DNA from: Luteipulveratus flavus
GTDB taxonomy: Bacteria > Actinomycetota > Actinomycetes > Actinomycetales > Dermatophilaceae
Length of the DNA: 64,000 nucleotides
Assembly (NCBI RefSeq): GCF_029439465.1
Contig: NZ_JAROAV010000024.1
Coordinates: 206,496-270,495 of the forward strand
Reading direction: 5' to 3'
The notes below the pieces were generated by a model that had not been told where the DNA came from, did not search any database, and was given only the letters and a program-made list of their open reading frames with translations. Shown here piece after piece: positions 12,349 to 21,046 of the stretch. Positions within the stretch are counted from its first letter, which is position 1; every line of letters begins with the position of its first letter. The translations under genes were made by a program, and so were the position numbers.

Positions 12349-15114
12349 TCAGTCGCGCATGGCCGCGCGCAGCTCCTCACGCGAGCTGATGCCGAGCTTG
12401 AGGTAGACGTGCCTCAGGTGGTACTCGACCGTCTTGGGACTCAGGAAGAGCGCGACCGCGGCCTGGCGCGTCGTGCTGCCGGCCGCCAGCAGCCCGGCGA
12501 TCTGCCGCTCCTGCGGCGTCAGCGCCGCCGTCGCGCCCTCCCCGTGCCGCACGGCGGTGTCACCCGTCGCCTCCAGCTCGGCGGCGGCCCGGTCCGCCCA
12601 CGGTGCGGCGCCCAACCGTTCGAACGTCGACAGCGCCGCCCGCAGGGGCCGACGCGCGTCGACGCGGCGTCGCGAACGCCTCAGCCAGGCGCCCAGCACC
12701 AGCCGCGTCCGCGCCGACTCGTAGTCGTCCGGCGAGCGGTCGTGGCAGGCCAGCGCCGCGGCGAACTGCTCCTCCGCCTGCTCGCCGTCCACCGTCAGCG
12801 CCTTCGCCCGGTGGGCACGGGCGAGCGCCCACGGCTGTCCCTTCGCCTCGGCCGACCCGAGGAAGGTGTCCGCCAGGGCCGGCGCCCGTTCGCCGTCGCC
12901 CTGCAGCCGGTGGCACTCGACCAGCTCGGGCGCCGGCGACAGGTCGGGGTCGGTCACCCCGAGCCCGTCCAGCAGGTCGCCGACCGCGGTGTACGCCGCG
13001 GTCGCCTCGGCGATCTGCCCCGCCGCCATGGCCCGGTCCGCCAGCGCCCAGGCGGCCCATACCGACGCGAGGTGCGCGTCGTGCACCTGCGCCAGCCGGC
13101 CCCCCTCCTCCGCGTGCCGCCGGGCGGCCTCGTCGTGCCCGCGGCGTGCCTCGAGCCAGGCGAGCCCGCCGAGAGCGAGCGCCAGGTCGGTGAGATGGCC
13201 GGACTCCCGGGCCAGGCGGACGGCCTCGGTGTACGTCGCCTCGGCGTCGGCCCAGCGGTCGGAGCCGGCCTGGTCGCGCGCGATGAGCAGGAGGAGGAAC
13301 GGCAGCATCCCGACCGAGGCACTCTCACGGACTCGCTGCACGGCCGCAGTCATCGCCGCCCGTACGGCGGTGCTGCCCTCCCGCAGGAAGAGCGGTCCGA
13401 CGAGGGACCAGCGGAACTGCCACTGGTCGGTGTCGGCGCAGGCCGCGTCGTGGGACATCCCGCGTCGCACCAGCTCGGATCCTCGGCCCGCCTGACCCCC
13501 GAGCACCAGCGCGACGCCCGCGGCCAGATCAGCCACCCGCTGCGACCCCGGATCGACTCCGGCCGCACGCAGCGCGAGAAGTCTCTCGGCCGCGGCCAGC
13601 CCGGAGGTGGTGTCGCACAGGTACAGACAGGTCTCGACCGCCTCCGCGAGCATGAGCGTGGCCGCCCCGGGGTCGCTCGACTCGACCAGCCGGGCGGCGC
13701 CGAGCTGCAGGTCGCGGGCGGTCGCCAGGGAGCCGCACCGCCCCTCGATCGCGCCCAGCCGCGCCATCGCGACCGCTTTCACCGGCGGTGTCCGCGCGAG
13801 GTCCAGCGCACCGCGCACCAGAGCCGTCGCGTCGGTCGTCCCTCCGGCCAGCCACGCCTGCTCGCCCGCGTGCAGCAGCCACTGCGACCGGCTGTCGGTC
13901 TCCTCGGTGAGGGCCGCCGCACGCTGCCACTGGGCCGCGGCGACGCCGTACGCCCCTCGCCGACCGGAGTCGCGCGCCGCGTCGACCAGGAGGCCCGCGG
14001 CATCGGGGTCGGGGCCGACGGCCGCCTCGGCGAGGTGCCAGGCCCGGCGCCCCAGCCGGCCCTCGCCCCGCGCCTCCGGCCCGGCCTCGATGGCCGCGGC
14101 CAGAGCGGTGTGGGCCGCCCGTCGGGCAGGGGGGTCGGCCGCTCCGAGGACGGCGGCCCGGACGAGCGGGTGACGGAACTCCAGCCGGCCTCGGTCGAGC
14201 TCGACCAGCCCGGCGCGTTCGGCGTCGGCCAGCGAGGCGGCGTCCAGGCCCTGCGCCGCGCAGGCCCGCCGGAGCACGGCCACGTCGTGGCTGTCGGTGG
14301 CTGCGAGGAGGAGCACTCCCTGGACGTCGGCGTCCAGGGCTCGCACCCGTCGGGAGTAGGCCGCGAGCAGGGTGCCGGTGAGCGGCAGCACCGTTCCCGG
14401 TGGAGCCGCGGCGAGGCGGTCGGCCTCATCGGCCAGCTCCACGACGGCCAGCGGGTTGCCCCCGGTCGCCTCGTGGAAGCGCGTCAGGCCGGCGCCCGTA
14501 CGGCCGACGGCGACACCGGACGTACCCGGTGCCCGGAGGCCCTCCAGGAGCGTTCCCGTCTCCTCGAGCGTGAGCGGGCCGAGGGTGAGGTACGGCAGGT
14601 CCACGAGCGGGGACGCCGGATCAGGGCGCATCGCGACGAGGACGCCGACCGGGTCGGAGACCAGCCGGCGCGCGGCGAACGCGATCGCCTGGGCCGACGG
14701 CGTGTCGAGCAGGTGGGCGTCGTCGACCAGCGCGAGGACGGGAGCATCGTCGGCCGCCCTGGTCAGCAGTCCCAGCAGCGCCGCCCCGACCGCGAACCGT
14801 TGCGGCACACCGCCGCGCCGCAGGGCGAGGGCGACCGCCAACGCGTCCGTCTGAGGGCCGGGGAGCTCCTCGAGCAGGTCCAGCAGCGGCGTGCACAGCT
14901 GGTGCAGGCCCCCGAAGGCGACCTCGCGCTCGGCCTCCACGCCGCGGACGGTGATGAGCCGCAGACCCTCCGCCTGCTGCTCGGCACGACGCAGGAGGGT
15001 GGTCTTGCCGATACCGGGATCACCGCTGACCACGAGGACGCGGCTCTGGCCGAGACGGGCTCCGGCAAGGAGTCGTTCGACGGCACGCTGCTCGACCTCG
15101 CGCCCCACCAGCAC
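12349..15114 (-). CDS. Large ATP-binding LuxR-family (LAL/MalT-type) transcriptional regulator
   Basis: This 921-residue protein is a signal-transducing ATPase regulator. An N-terminal STAND NTPase domain has Walker A GDPGIGKTT (31-39) and Walker B ALVDDAH (about 128-134). A long alpha-helical TPR-like sensor follows, then a LuxR helix-turn-helix in the last 60 residues (LTPQERQIAGLLAAGSTTRQ, then SPKTVEYHLRHVYLKLGI). The GTG start lies seven bases after a TAGAAT box, so the mRNA is probably leaderless. It is divergent from a methyltransferase gene, its most likely target. The inducer cannot be predicted. It sits between nusB and pyrR, which are adjacent in many relatives. Confidence 0.92.
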   Translation of the reverse strand: MLVGREVEQRAVERLLAGARLGQSRVLVVSGDPGIGKTTLLRRAEQQAEGLRLITVRGVEAEREVAFGGLHQLCTPLLDLLEELPGPQTDALAVALALRRGGVPQRFAVGAALLGLLTRAADDAPVLALVDDAHLLDTPSAQAIAFAARRLVSDPVGVLVAMRPDPASPLVDLPYLTLGPLTLEETGTLLEGLRAPGTSGVAVGRTGAGLTRFHEATGGNPLAVVELADEADRLAAAPPGTVLPLTGTLLAAYSRRVRALDADVQGVLLLAATDSHDVAVLRRACAAQGLDAASLADAERAGLVELDRGRLEFRHPLVRAAVLGAADPPARRAAHTALAAAIEAGPEARGEGRLGRRAWHLAEAAVGPDPDAAGLLVDAARDSGRRGAYGVAAAQWQRAAALTEETDSRSQWLLHAGEQAWLAGGTTDATALVRGALDLARTPPVKAVAMARLGAIEGRCGSLATARDLQLGAARLVESSDPGAATLMLAEAVETCLYLCDTTSGLAAAERLLALRAAGVDPGSQRVADLAAGVALVLGGQAGRGSELVRRGMSHDAACADTDQWQFRWSLVGPLFLREGSTAVRAAMTAAVQRVRESASVGMLPFLLLLIARDQAGSDRWADAEATYTEAVRLARESGHLTDLALALGGLAWLEARRGHDEAARRHAEEGGRLAQVHDAHLASVWAAWALADRAMAAGQIAEATAAYTAVGDLLDGLGVTDPDLSPAPELVECHRLQGDGERAPALADTFLGSAEAKGQPWALARAHRAKALTVDGEQAEEQFAAALACHDRSPDDYESARTRLVLGAWLRRSRRRVDARRPLRAALSTFERLGAAPWADRAAAELEATGDTAVRHGEGATAALTPQERQIAGLLAAGSTTRQAAVALFLSPKTVEYHLRHVYLKLGISSREELRAAMRD

Positions 15115-15150
15115 CCTCTCGATTCTAGGGCCGGATCACGGGCAGCCGAA
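15115..15150 (-). promoter_or_regulatory. Leaderless promoter of the LAL regulator
   Basis: On the minus strand TAGAAT (15122-15127) ends seven bases before the GTG start codon. A weak TTCGGC lies 17 bases upstream as a possible -35. The spacing places the transcription start at or next to the start codon. Confidence 0.45.
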
Positions 15151-15283
15151 GGGCGTCGCAGCCGCCGACCCATGGGTGGTGGACCGCTCATCACCAGGGG
15201 GGTCACCGGATTCGGCCGGCGCCCCGCCGCCTCTACCGTCCGAAGCACGAGCACCTCGCTCGACCGGAACAAGGAGTGCACCC

Positions 15284-16366
15284 ATGACCACCGAGACCAG
15301 CGCGGCACCAACGATCGATGCGGACCGGCTGATGGCCTTCGTCTTCAAGGCCGTCGACGAGGTCGGAGCCACGCTCAACACCGCCCTCGTCGTCCTGGGC
15401 GACAAGCTCGGCTACTACCGGGCGATGGCGGAGTCGGGACCGACGACGGCGTCACGCCTCGCACAGGACACCGGCACCGACGAGCACTACGCGCGGGAGT
15501 GGCTCAACGCGCAGGCCGCCGGCGGCTACGTCACCTACGACGCCGCGGACGGCAGGTACACCCTCCCGCCGGAGCAGCAGGCGGCGCTGACGGACCCGAG
15601 CAGCCCGGCCTACCTCCCCGGCTTCTTCCAGATCGCCCTCGGCACCGTGCACGGCACCGACCGCATCGTGGCCGCCGCACGCAGCCAGTCCGGAGTGGGC
15701 TGGCACGAGCACGACGCGGACGTCCACGACGGCTGCGAGCGGTTCTTCCGCACGATGTACAACGCCCACCTGGTGGGCGAGTGGCTGCCGGCCCTGGACG
15801 GTGTCGTGGACAAGCTGGAGCGCGGCGCCCGGGTCGCTGACGTCGGGTGCGGGCACGGCGCGTCCACGATCATCATGGCTCAAGCCTTCCCGCGCTCGAC
15901 CTTCGTCGGCTCCGATTACCACGAGGCCTCCGTCGAGCAGGCGCGCGCCCGCGCGCAGCAGGCGGGAGTGGCCGACCGGGTGACGTTCGAGGTGGCCACC
16001 GCCCAGACCTTCTCCGGCAGCGGGTTCGACCTCGTCACGACCTTCGACGCCCTGCACGACATGGGCGACCCCGTCGGGGCCGCTCAGCGGGTGCGCGCAT
16101 CGCTCGACCCGGACGGGACCTGGATGGTGGTCGAGCCCATGGCCGGGGACACGGTCGCGGACAACCTCAACCCGGTCGGGCGGGCCTACTACGGCTTCTC
16201 CACCCTCCTGTGCACGCCCGCGTCCCTGGCTCAGGAGGTCGGTCTGGCGCTCGGGACGCAGGCCGGCCCGGCCCGGATCCGCGACGTGGTGACGACGGGC
16301 GGGTTCACCCGGTTCGCCAGCGTGGCGCAGACCCCGTTCAACCGGGTTCTTGAGATCCGCCCCTGA
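15284..16366 (+). CDS. Class I SAM-dependent methyltransferase with N-terminal winged helix
   Basis: A 360-residue cytoplasmic methyltransferase of the type annotated as Rv2258c-like. Residues 35-95 form a winged-helix/dimerisation domain and residues 155-350 a Rossmann domain with the SAM-binding motif VADVGCGHG (184-192) and an acidic residue at the end of strand 2 (GSD, about 211). The motif TFDALHDM, at strand 4, often lies near the acceptor pocket. The substrate is unknown; a small molecule is more likely than protein or RNA from the architecture. ATG at 15284 follows AAGGAG. It is transcribed away from the LAL regulator. Confidence 0.88.
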   Translation: MTTETSAAPTIDADRLMAFVFKAVDEVGATLNTALVVLGDKLGYYRAMAESGPTTASRLAQDTGTDEHYAREWLNAQAAGGYVTYDAADGRYTLPPEQQAALTDPSSPAYLPGFFQIALGTVHGTDRIVAAARSQSGVGWHEHDADVHDGCERFFRTMYNAHLVGEWLPALDGVVDKLERGARVADVGCGHGASTIIMAQAFPRSTFVGSDYHEASVEQARARAQQAGVADRVTFEVATAQTFSGSGFDLVTTFDALHDMGDPVGAAQRVRASLDPDGTWMVVEPMAGDTVADNLNPVGRAYYGFSTLLCTPASLAQEVGLALGTQAGPARIRDVVTTGGFTRFASVAQTPFNRVLEIRP

Positions 16367-16391
16367 CCGGACGGGGAGGACACTGGTCCCG

Positions 16392-16688
16392 ATGGGTCCT
16401 GCGGTCGAGGTGGCACCGGCCGCCGAGCACGGCACCGTCATGGAGCTCACCGCCTGCCGGACGCCGTTCCTCTACGTCCCGCTACGGCACCACTTCGAGC
16501 AGAACTTCCACGTCCGGCACCGGCTGGAGCAGTATCACGCCGGGACGATGCTGCCGTACGAGCAGGCAGCCGACCCGGACGCGCTGGCGGCCGCGATCGT
16601 CCGGCACCTCGGACGCGAGGTCGACTACCTGCCGGTCGAGAGCGACGGAGCCGCGCGCGCGGCCGCGTGGCTGGCCGAGCTCGTCTGA
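16392..16688 (+). pseudogene. C-terminal remnant of a family 28-like glycosyltransferase
   Basis: The 98-residue frame reads MELTACRTPFLYVPLRHHFE and then NFHVRHRLEQY. This resembles the C-terminal nucleotide-sugar-binding end of UDP-GlcNAc:LPS-type (MurG-like) glycosyltransferases. The normal preceding part (acceptor domain and the VxQGG segment) is missing and replaced by 15 unrelated residues. No matching N-terminal half is seen upstream, where the methyltransferase ends 25 bases before. I read it as a decayed fragment. A small expressed protein cannot be excluded, because the frame ends normally at TGA. Confidence 0.6.
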
Positions 16689-16718
16689 GACGCGCGGCTC
16701 GACCGGGGACGAGACCGC

Positions 16719-17498
16719 TCAGCGCAGCAGCACGTAGCCGTGCAGCAGCACGAGCAGCACGGGCTGGTGGAGGAGGTAGATCGCCAGCGTGTGACGGCCC
16801 AGGAAGGCCAGTGCACCGCCGGCCCCCCGCTCGGGACGCCAGGACGCGAGCCGCTCCTCGGTCGCCGACCCCTGCAGGGACCGCATCACGAGCACACCGG
16901 CCAGGGTGAGCGCGAGCATCGGCAGCAGCGGCGCGCTGTCGATGGTCGGACGGACGCCCTCGGTGAGGCCGGTCCAGGACCACCAGCGGGAGTCGCCGGG
17001 GATCGTGACCAGCTGCGGGAGCGCGACCGCGAGACCGATCGCGCCGACGGCGGTGGCGCGCGAGGCGTGGACGAACGGCAGCGCCAGCACCGAGCTCACC
17101 GCGATGGCGTGCAGGATGCCGAAGGACACCCACTGGTGAGGGAGGAAGAGGTACGTCGCGACGCTGACGAGAACGGCGTACCCGACCAGCTGCACCTCGC
17201 GCCGCCAGAAGGACGCCGCCCGGAAGCGCTCGCGGTGCGCCAGCACCAGGCTCACCCCGACCAGCAGCAGGAAGGTGCCGGCGATCGTGTGCGAGATCGC
17301 CCGCCCCCAAGGGGTGCTGCCGATGTGGGTGCCGATGAGGTCCAGCGAGCCCAGGTCCCAGGTCAGGTGGAACGCGATGACCGCGAGGATCGCGACCCCG
17401 CGGACGACGTCGACGGCAACCAGACGGGTCGCGGTGGTGGACGCGGGACGGCGGCGGGCGGTCAGAGTCATCCTGGGTCGGACTCGGGTCGGCTCCAT
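16719..17498 (-). CDS. Heparan-alpha-glucosaminide acetyltransferase-like membrane protein (DUF1624)
   Basis: A polytopic membrane protein of about 259 residues with seven or eight hydrophobic segments. The first reads VDVVRGVAILAVIAFHLTWD, the family signature with the Arg-Gly and His of HGSNAT/DUF1624 proteins. The C-terminus LGRHTLAIYLLHQPVLLVL is shared with acyltransferases that carry acetyl groups across membranes. The true substrate is unknown. I chose ATG at 17498 because GAGGGAG lies just upstream; ATG at 17516 has no such site. It lies 24 bases after nusB on the same strand. Confidence 0.82.
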   Translation of the reverse strand: MEPTRVRPRMTLTARRRPASTTATRLVAVDVVRGVAILAVIAFHLTWDLGSLDLIGTHIGSTPWGRAISHTIAGTFLLLVGVSLVLAHRERFRAASFWRREVQLVGYAVLVSVATYLFLPHQWVSFGILHAIAVSSVLALPFVHASRATAVGAIGLAVALPQLVTIPGDSRWWSWTGLTEGVRPTIDSAPLLPMLALTLAGVLVMRSLQGSATEERLASWRPERGAGGALAFLGRHTLAIYLLHQPVLLVLLHGYVLLR

Positions 17499-17522
17499 CT
17501 GGCTCCCTCGCGGCATCGCGCG

Positions 17523-17939
17523 TCAGACCAGGGTCGGCTTGACCTCGGCCAGGCGCGCGAGGAGGCCGTTGACGAACGAGGGCGACTCGTCGGTCGACAG
17601 CTCGGTGGCCAGCGCGACCGCCTCGGAGATGACGACGGCGTCCGGCACGTCGTCCTCGTACAGCAGCTCGTACGTCGCGACGCGCAGCAGGGCGCGGTCG
17701 ACCGCGGGCATGCGCTCCAGGGGCCAGCCCTGGGAGTAGGTCGTCAGCGCCTCGTTGATCGGGTGCCACTTGCCGACGACCCCGCGCACGAGCTCACCGG
17801 TGTACGCCGGCAGTGGCGCCGGCGTCACCGGTGCGACCACCCGCTCGTCCAGCAGCGTCACGGCGTTCACGCCGCGCTGCTCGGCCTCGAAGAGCAGGTC
17901 GAGGGCCCTCTTACGGGCCTTGGTCCGAGCGGAGGCCAT
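17523..17939 (-). CDS. nusB: Transcription antitermination protein NusB
   Basis: NusB binds boxA RNA with S10 to keep RNA polymerase elongating through rRNA operons. The all-helical 138-residue protein starts with ARTKARKRALDLLFEAEQRG and contains VDRALLRVATYELLY and PSFVNGLLARL, the family's conserved helices. It starts three bases after the efp stop and is the second gene of the conserved efp-nusB pair. Confidence 0.96.
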   Translation of the reverse strand: MASARTKARKRALDLLFEAEQRGVNAVTLLDERVVAPVTPAPLPAYTGELVRGVVGKWHPINEALTTYSQGWPLERMPAVDRALLRVATYELLYEDDVPDAVVISEAVALATELSTDESPSFVNGLLARLAEVKPTLV

Positions 17940-17942
17940 GGG

Positions 17943-18503
17943 TCAGCTGACCCGGCCGAGGTAGGAGCCGTCGCGGGTGTCGACCTTGACCTTGGTGCCC
18001 TGCTCGAGGAACAGCGGGACCTGGATCTCGGCGCCGGTCTCCAGGGTCGCCGGCTTGCTGCCGCCGGTGGAGCGGTCGCCCTGCAGGCCCGGCTCGGTGT
18101 GCGCGATCTCCAGCACGACCGAGGCGGGGAGCTCGACGTACAGGACCGTGCCCTCGTGCTGGGCGACGATCGCCTCCTGGTTCTCCAGCAGGTAGTTCGC
18201 GACGGTGCCGACCGTGGCCTCGGGGATGTGGATCTGGTCGTACGTCTTGGTGTCCATGAAGACGTAGTCCGTGCCGTCCTTGTACAGGTACTGCATGTCG
18301 GAGCGGTCGACGCTCGCCGTCACGACCTTGACGCCCGCGTTGAAGGTCTTGTCGACGACCTTGCCCGAGAGGACGTTCTTGAGCTTGGTACGGACGAAGG
18401 CCGGGCCCTTGCCCGGCTTGACGTGCTGGAACTCGACGACGGACCACAGCTGGCCCTCCAGGTTGAGCACCAGGCCGTTCTTCAGGTCGTTCGTGCTTGC
18501 CAC
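17943..18503 (-). CDS. efp: Translation elongation factor P
   Basis: EF-P enters the ribosomal E site and relieves stalling at consecutive prolines. The 186-residue protein has three OB-like beta-barrel domains. The tip loop VKPGKGPAF carries Lys32, the position that is modified in some bacteria; no EpmA or YmfI partner gene is visible here. GTG at 18503 follows GAGAGA. The usual neighbour aroB lies 2.5 kb upstream, because two accessory genes interrupt the block. Confidence 0.97.
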   Translation of the reverse strand: MASTNDLKNGLVLNLEGQLWSVVEFQHVKPGKGPAFVRTKLKNVLSGKVVDKTFNAGVKVVTASVDRSDMQYLYKDGTDYVFMDTKTYDQIHIPEATVGTVANYLLENQEAIVAQHEGTVLYVELPASVVLEIAHTEPGLQGDRSTGGSKPATLETGAEIQVPLFLEQGTKVKVDTRDGSYLGRVS

Positions 18504-18691
18504 GCGTTCATCTCTCTCGTACGCCGGGAGGGCACCGGCGCGGGCCTCGGCCCGGGCATGACGGCACCCGTACAGATCTGGGGTTTCCGGTCGAGTCTAC
18601 CGGCTCGCTCGGGTGGAGGGGTACGCGCGCGGCCCGGCGCCGAGCGGACGGCGAATGGCGTGGCGTACGGATCGGGGCCAGACTGCGCGGC

Positions 18692-20266
18692 ATGACGAAG
18701 TGGTCCCGAGCGCTGTCCGCCGTCCCGCTGCTCGCCACGGCGGGCCTGGCCGCCTGGGACATGACCCAGAAGAAGCACGCCCTGCTGCGCAACTTCCCGG
18801 TGATCGGCCACGGCCGCTACCTGCTGGAGAAGATCGGCCCCGAGCTGCGGCAGTACATCATCACCAGCAACGACGCGGAGCGGCCGTTCAGCCGCGACCA
18901 GCGCAGCTGGATCTACGCCTCGTCCAAGGGCGAGAACAACTACTTCGGCTTCGGTACCGACGACGACATGGAGGACAACGTCGGGTACCCGGTCATCAAG
19001 CACCGCACCTTCACCGCCACGCCGCCGCCCAGCGGCTCGCACACCGCCGACGACGTCGTCCTGCCCGGCGCCAAGGTCCTCGGCGGCCCGCGCGGGCGTC
19101 GGAAGGCCTTCCGGCCGGGCTCGGTCGTCAACGTCTCGGCGATGAGCTTCGGGTCCCTGTCCGGACCGGCGGTCGAGGCGATCAACCAGGGTGTGCGGCT
19201 GGCCGGTGCCCTGCACAACACCGGCGAGGGCGGGCTGTCGCGGCACCACCGCCAGGGCGGCGACCTGGTCCTGCAGATCGGCACCGGCTACTTCGGCTGC
19301 CGGGACGAGCGCGGCAGGTTCGACCTGGGGCTGCTCAAGGAGGTCGTGGCGAGCGCGCCGGTCAGGGCCATCGAGGTCAAGCTGAGCCAGGGCGCCAAGC
19401 CCGGCCTCGGCGGCGTGCTGCCCGCGGCCAAGCTCACCTCCGAGATCGCGCAGATCCGCGGTGTTCCGCTGGGCCACGACGTGGTGAGCCCGTCCCGGCA
19501 CGCGGAGTTCACCGACATCGACTCGATGCTGGACTGGATCGAGCGCATCGCCGACGAGACCGGCCTGCCCGTCGGGATCAAGTCCGCGGTGGGCGACCTC
19601 GGCTTCTGGGACGACCTCGTCGAGCAGATGGCCCGTGGTGACCGCGGCGTCGACTTCGTCACCGTCGACGGCGGCGAGGGCGGGACGGGCGCCGCACCGC
19701 TGGTGTTCAGCGACGCCGTCGCGCTGCCGTACTTCGTCGCGTTCACGCGGGTGTACGGCCGGTTCGCCCGCGCGGGTCTGACCGACGAGGTGACCTTCAT
19801 CGGCTCCGGCAAGCTCGGGCTGCCCAAGGCGGCGACGATGGCCTTCGCGCTCGGGGCCGACCTGGTCAACGTGGCCCGCGAGGCGATGCTGTCGATCGGC
19901 TGCATCCAGTCGCAGAAGTGCCACACCGACACCTGCCCCACCGGCGTCGCGACGCAGAACCCGTGGCTGGTCCGCGGCCTGGACCCGGCCCTGAAGTCGG
20001 TGCGCCTCGCGACCTACCTGCGCACCCTGCGGCGTGACCTGCTCAAGGTGTCCGAGGCCGTGGGCGTGCTGCACCCCGGCCTGATCGACCCGGACGACAT
20101 CGAGCTGCTCGAGGGGACCCGGCACGGTGTGCCACTGCGTGAGGTGTACGGCTACGAGCCGGGATGGGGCCGCCTCGGCGACGCTGTCGCACAAGAGATC
20201 AGCGCGCTGATGACGGGCACGGCACCCGTCGGCGGATCGGCAGCGCCCTCGGCCACGGCGGATTAG
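18692..20266 (+). CDS. FMN-binding glutamate synthase-like protein
   Basis: A 524-residue protein related to the FMN/3Fe-4S synthase domain of glutamate synthase. An N-terminal hydrophobic stretch (about 8-22) suggests a membrane anchor. The barrel domain shows NVSAMSFGSLSG (147-158), the FMN loop VDGGEGGTGAAP (325-336) and a cysteine trio Cys404, Cys410 and Cys415 for a 3Fe-4S cluster. The glutaminase and NADPH subunits of true GltBD are absent, so the electron donor and substrate are unknown. The start is ATG at 18692. Its stop codon overlaps that of the convergent regulator. Confidence 0.88.
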   Translation: MTKWSRALSAVPLLATAGLAAWDMTQKKHALLRNFPVIGHGRYLLEKIGPELRQYIITSNDAERPFSRDQRSWIYASSKGENNYFGFGTDDDMEDNVGYPVIKHRTFTATPPPSGSHTADDVVLPGAKVLGGPRGRRKAFRPGSVVNVSAMSFGSLSGPAVEAINQGVRLAGALHNTGEGGLSRHHRQGGDLVLQIGTGYFGCRDERGRFDLGLLKEVVASAPVRAIEVKLSQGAKPGLGGVLPAAKLTSEIAQIRGVPLGHDVVSPSRHAEFTDIDSMLDWIERIADETGLPVGIKSAVGDLGFWDDLVEQMARGDRGVDFVTVDGGEGGTGAAPLVFSDAVALPYFVAFTRVYGRFARAGLTDEVTFIGSGKLGLPKAATMAFALGADLVNVAREAMLSIGCIQSQKCHTDTCPTGVATQNPWLVRGLDPALKSVRLATYLRTLRRDLLKVSEAVGVLHPGLIDPDDIELLEGTRHGVPLREVYGYEPGWGRLGDAVAQEISALMTGTAPVGGSAAPSATAD

Positions 20267-21015
20267 CGCCCGTCCAGCCAGCGCGCCCACGCCACGCCGA
20301 GCTCGAGCCGGCTCCGGGTCCCGAACGCCGCGGCGAGCTCGGCCACATCCGCGCGCACCGTCCGGCTGGTGATACCGAGGACCCGCGCCACGGACTCGTC
20401 GCCGGCACCTTGCGCCAGCAGCGCCATGATCCGCAGCTGGCGGTACGTCGGCGCGATTGCCTTCGACCGCCAGGACGGCTGGATCGGCACGGAGATCTCC
20501 GCGAGGCGGTCCAGGTACCGGTTCGCCGAGCGCACCACGCTGCGGTCCGTCGCGACGATGAGCGCCGGGTCGTTGCGGCCCGTGCCCACGAGGACGATGC
20601 GCCGGTCGAGCACGGTGAGTGAGAGTGGGGTCCGCGGCGCCTTGGCGAGCGAACCCACGGCGTTCGGGCCGGCCAGGTATGCGTCCGTGTAGGCGGGGGC
20701 GAACCCGTCCATCCGGACCCCGCGGGCCAGCGACCGGGCGTTGAGCATAGTCGAGTGCTCGCTCGAGTAGCTTCGGGGAATGCGGGAAACCCGTCTCAGC
20801 GAGTCCCGGCATCCAGGCTCGAGTGACGCCATCCCCCGATCGGCCTCGTGCTCGCCCATCCAGATGGCGTCAATGCCCGAGATGTCAGCCGCGGACCGCT
20901 CGCAGAGCAGCGGGTGCGTCGACGGCACCGCCTCCGGCGTCTCCAGGGTCGCCGCGATAGCGATCGTCTCGCGCAGGAACGGCATCGGCGCCTTCAGGGC
21001 GCTCTCGTCGGTCAC
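20263..21015 (-). CDS. LuxR/TrmB-like helix-turn-helix transcriptional regulator
   Basis: A 250-residue DNA-binding protein. The C-terminal 60 residues (TYRQLRIMALLAQGAGDESV followed by GITSRTVRADVAELAAAFG) fit a LuxR-like helix-turn-helix. The N-terminal 170 residues carry no receiver domain; they resemble the sensor half of Streptomyces orphan regulators that probably arose from phospholipase-like folds, but this is weak. GTG at 21015 follows GGAGG. It lies 31 bases downstream of aroB on the same strand and is convergent with the glutamate-synthase-like gene (stops share TTAG). Confidence 0.75.
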   Translation of the reverse strand: MTDESALKAPMPFLRETIAIAATLETPEAVPSTHPLLCERSAADISGIDAIWMGEHEADRGMASLEPGCRDSLRRVSRIPRSYSSEHSTMLNARSLARGVRMDGFAPAYTDAYLAGPNAVGSLAKAPRTPLSLTVLDRRIVLVGTGRNDPALIVATDRSVVRSANRYLDRLAEISVPIQPSWRSKAIAPTYRQLRIMALLAQGAGDESVARVLGITSRTVRADVAELAAAFGTRSRLELGVAWARWLDGR

Positions 21016-21046
21016 GCGTCCTCCACCACAGGTCGCTGTCCCCTCG

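Noticed and set aside
12409..15840. Open frame of more than 1100 codons on the plus strand opposite the LAL regulator
   Set aside because: It is an antisense shadow caused by G+C-rich third positions; the translation is Arg/Gly/Pro-rich with no domain, while the minus strand encodes a clear STAND-LuxR protein.
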